NCBI RefSeq assembly: GCF_013391475.1
Contig: NZ_JACBAZ010000011.1
Coordinates: forward strand, 19,492-83,491
From: Oceaniferula marina
GTDB taxonomy: Bacteria; Verrucomicrobiota; Verrucomicrobiia; Verrucomicrobiales; Akkermansiaceae
Length of the DNA stretch: 64,000 nucleotides
Direction of reading: 5' to 3'
The notes below the pieces were generated by a model that had not been told where the DNA came from, searched no databases, and worked only from the letters and a program-made list of their open reading frames with translations. Below are positions 63,046 through 64,000 of the stretch, in pieces (position 1 is the stretch's first letter; every line of letters starts with the position of its first letter). The translations under genes were made by a program, and so were the position numbers.

Positions 63046-63915
63046 TTAGCCGAATCGGCCGCTGATGTAGTCTTCCGTTTGTGAGTGGCCTGGGTTCGAG
63101 AAAATGGTGCTTGTTTTGTCATATTCAATCAGTTCACCGAGGTAGAAAAACGCCGTGTTATCTGAGATTCGGCTGGCTTGCTGCATAGAGTGGGTGACGA
63201 TGACGATGGTAAATTCCTTGCGGAGCTCATTCATCAATTCTTCCACTTTGGCGGTGGCAATGGGGTCGAGAGCTGAGCAGGGTTCGTCCATCAGAATGAT
63301 CTTGGGTTGCACGGCGATGGTGCGGGCGATGCAGAGACGCTGTTGCTGTCCTCCGGACAGTCCAAGGGCGTTGTCGTGCAGACGATCTTTGACTTCGTCC
63401 CACAAGGCAGCACCTCGCAGGCTGCGCTCAACGGCTTCCCCGAGCACTTTCTTCCGCCGTTCACCTTGGATCCGGAGCCCGTAGGCGACGTTTTCAAAAA
63501 TGCTTTTTGGGAAGGGGTTGTATTTCTGGAAGATCATACCGACATGCTTGCGCAGTTCGATGGCGTCGACATCCCGGCTGTGGATGTCGTGACCGAGAAT
63601 GCGGATTTCGCCTTCGGTGATACATGCCGTTTCAATCAGATCGTTCATCCGGTTCAGGCAGCGGAGTAAGGTGGATTTACCACAACCTGAGGGGCCGATG
63701 AAGGCGGTGACCTGGTTGGCTGGGATGTCCAAGGATATGCTCTTTAAGGTGTTGCTCTTCCCTTGGTCGTAGCTGAATGAAAGCTGGTCGATTTCAATCA
63801 CCGTTTTTGGAGCTTCGATGGTGGCCGGAGAGCTGGTGGCGGTTTCTTTTGTGGCAGTGGATGCTGACGCTTTTGATACGTCGAGATCGACGGGTGCTTT
63901 GAGTGTGGCAGTCAT
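63046..63915 (-). CDS. pstB: Phosphate ABC transporter ATPase
   Basis: ATPase that drives phosphate import by PstCA. Walker A is [19 protein letters not shown]; the typical insertion [23 protein letters not shown], signature [17 protein letters not shown] and Walker [16 protein letters not shown] are present. The N-terminal 40 residues before the ABC domain are Ala/Thr-rich. I take ATG 63915 as the start (289 aa), but the frame continues to ATG 63978, which would overlap the pstA stop. Followed by phoU. Confidence 0.93.
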   Translation of the reverse strand: MTATLKAPVDLDVSKASASTATKETATSSPATIEAPKTVIEIDQLSFSYDQGKSNTLKSISLDIPANQVTAFIGPSGCGKSTLLRCLNRMNDLIETACITEGEIRILGHDIHSRDVDAIELRKHVGMIFQKYNPFPKSIFENVAYGLRIQGERRKKVLGEAVERSLRGAALWDEVKDRLHDNALGLSGGQQQRLCIARTIAVQPKIILMDEPCSALDPIATAKVEELMNELRKEFTIVIVTHSMQQASRISDNTAFFYLGELIEYDKTSTIFSNPGHSQTEDYISGRFG

Positions 63916-63971
63916 GGCAAAGGTAGTGGTTAGTGAAATGGTTGGGCGCAGGTGGGCGAATGATTGGGAGC

Positions 63972-64000
63972 TTACCATTTGAGTTTTTTCCGGACCCGGT
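63972..64000 (-). CDS. Last codons of an upstream pst permease gene, probably pstA
   Basis: On the minus strand the window edge gives RVRKKLKW followed by TAA (63974-63972), then pstB. A basic tail of this kind is usual for PstA, and pstA normally precedes pstB. Only eight codons are visible, so this rests on context. Confidence 0.45.

Overview
The window looks like a chromosomal segment of a Verrucomicrobiota bacterium, probably a marine or aquatic member of the Verrucomicrobiales. I infer this from two proteins with verrucomicrobial PEP-CTERM tails (VPEPSS, a Gly/Ala/Leu-rich helix, RRRK), an ECF sigma factor next to a FecR-LamG protein, a sulfatase/ThuA/Gfo-Idh-MocA gene set, giant LamG/PQQ-like secreted proteins and an HPr kinase with HPr and enzyme I but no PTS permease. 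I see no rRNA, tRNA, CRISPR array or prophage. Genes are dense, on both strands, in short operons.

Layout, left part. 1-1.3 kb: a RAYT (REP-associated tyrosine transposase) with a truncated duplicate copy and short inverted and tandem repeats. 1.4-6.7 kb: housekeeping genes aat, a eukaryotic-type hisA, mtfA, an NlpC/P60 membrane protein and priA. 6.9-13.0 kb: an AraC regulator divergent from a sugar isomerase/epimerase, ThuA-like and Tat-exported oxidoreductase cluster, then a sulfatase. 13.3-19.2 kb: a 1536-residue LamG/methyltransferase/PQQ-propeller fusion and a smaller PQQ-propeller protein. 19.3-24.6 kb: a 2-aminoethylphosphonate degradation operon (phnA-phnY-phnW-OPA-type transporter plus a frameshifted 50-codon tail ORF). 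24.7-29.0 kb: TPR-sulfotransferase, PEP-CTERM protein and a GH123/DUF4091-like protein.

Layout, right part. 29.1-36.5 kb: a XylR-type regulator, a non-coding 300-bp segment bounded by inverted repeats, a DapA-superfamily lyase, an NhaC antiporter, an unrecognised seven-TM protein and a cysteine-cluster protein. 36.6-44.6 kb: a xylose operon (xylA, MFS permease, xylB, sugar isomerase/epimerase, oxidoreductase) with a divergent PAS-AraC regulator; an 11-copy heptanucleotide repeat lies between xylB and the isomerase gene. 44.7-45.3 kb: a peroxiredoxin-like gene interrupted by an in-frame TGA that reads best as selenocysteine. 45.4-53.0 kb: hrpB, the sigma factor/FecR-LamG/PEP-CTERM trio and an SLC13 permease. 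53.1-58.5 kb: an ArsC/Spx-like protein, a long IF-1, ptsI, ptsH, hprK and a UbiA prenyltransferase. 58.6-64 kb: an outer-membrane protein, a PatB/MalY C-S lyase, a phospholipase-D lipoprotein, phoU, pstB and the last codons of pstA.

How the genes fit together: the phn operon releases acetate and phosphate from aminoethylphosphonate, and pst/phoU takes up and senses phosphate. The xyl operon feeds xylose to the pentose phosphate pathway. The PTS trio, lacking sugar permeases here, is likely regulatory. The most notable single observation is the UGA-containing peroxiredoxin with a SECIS-like hairpin at the right distance.
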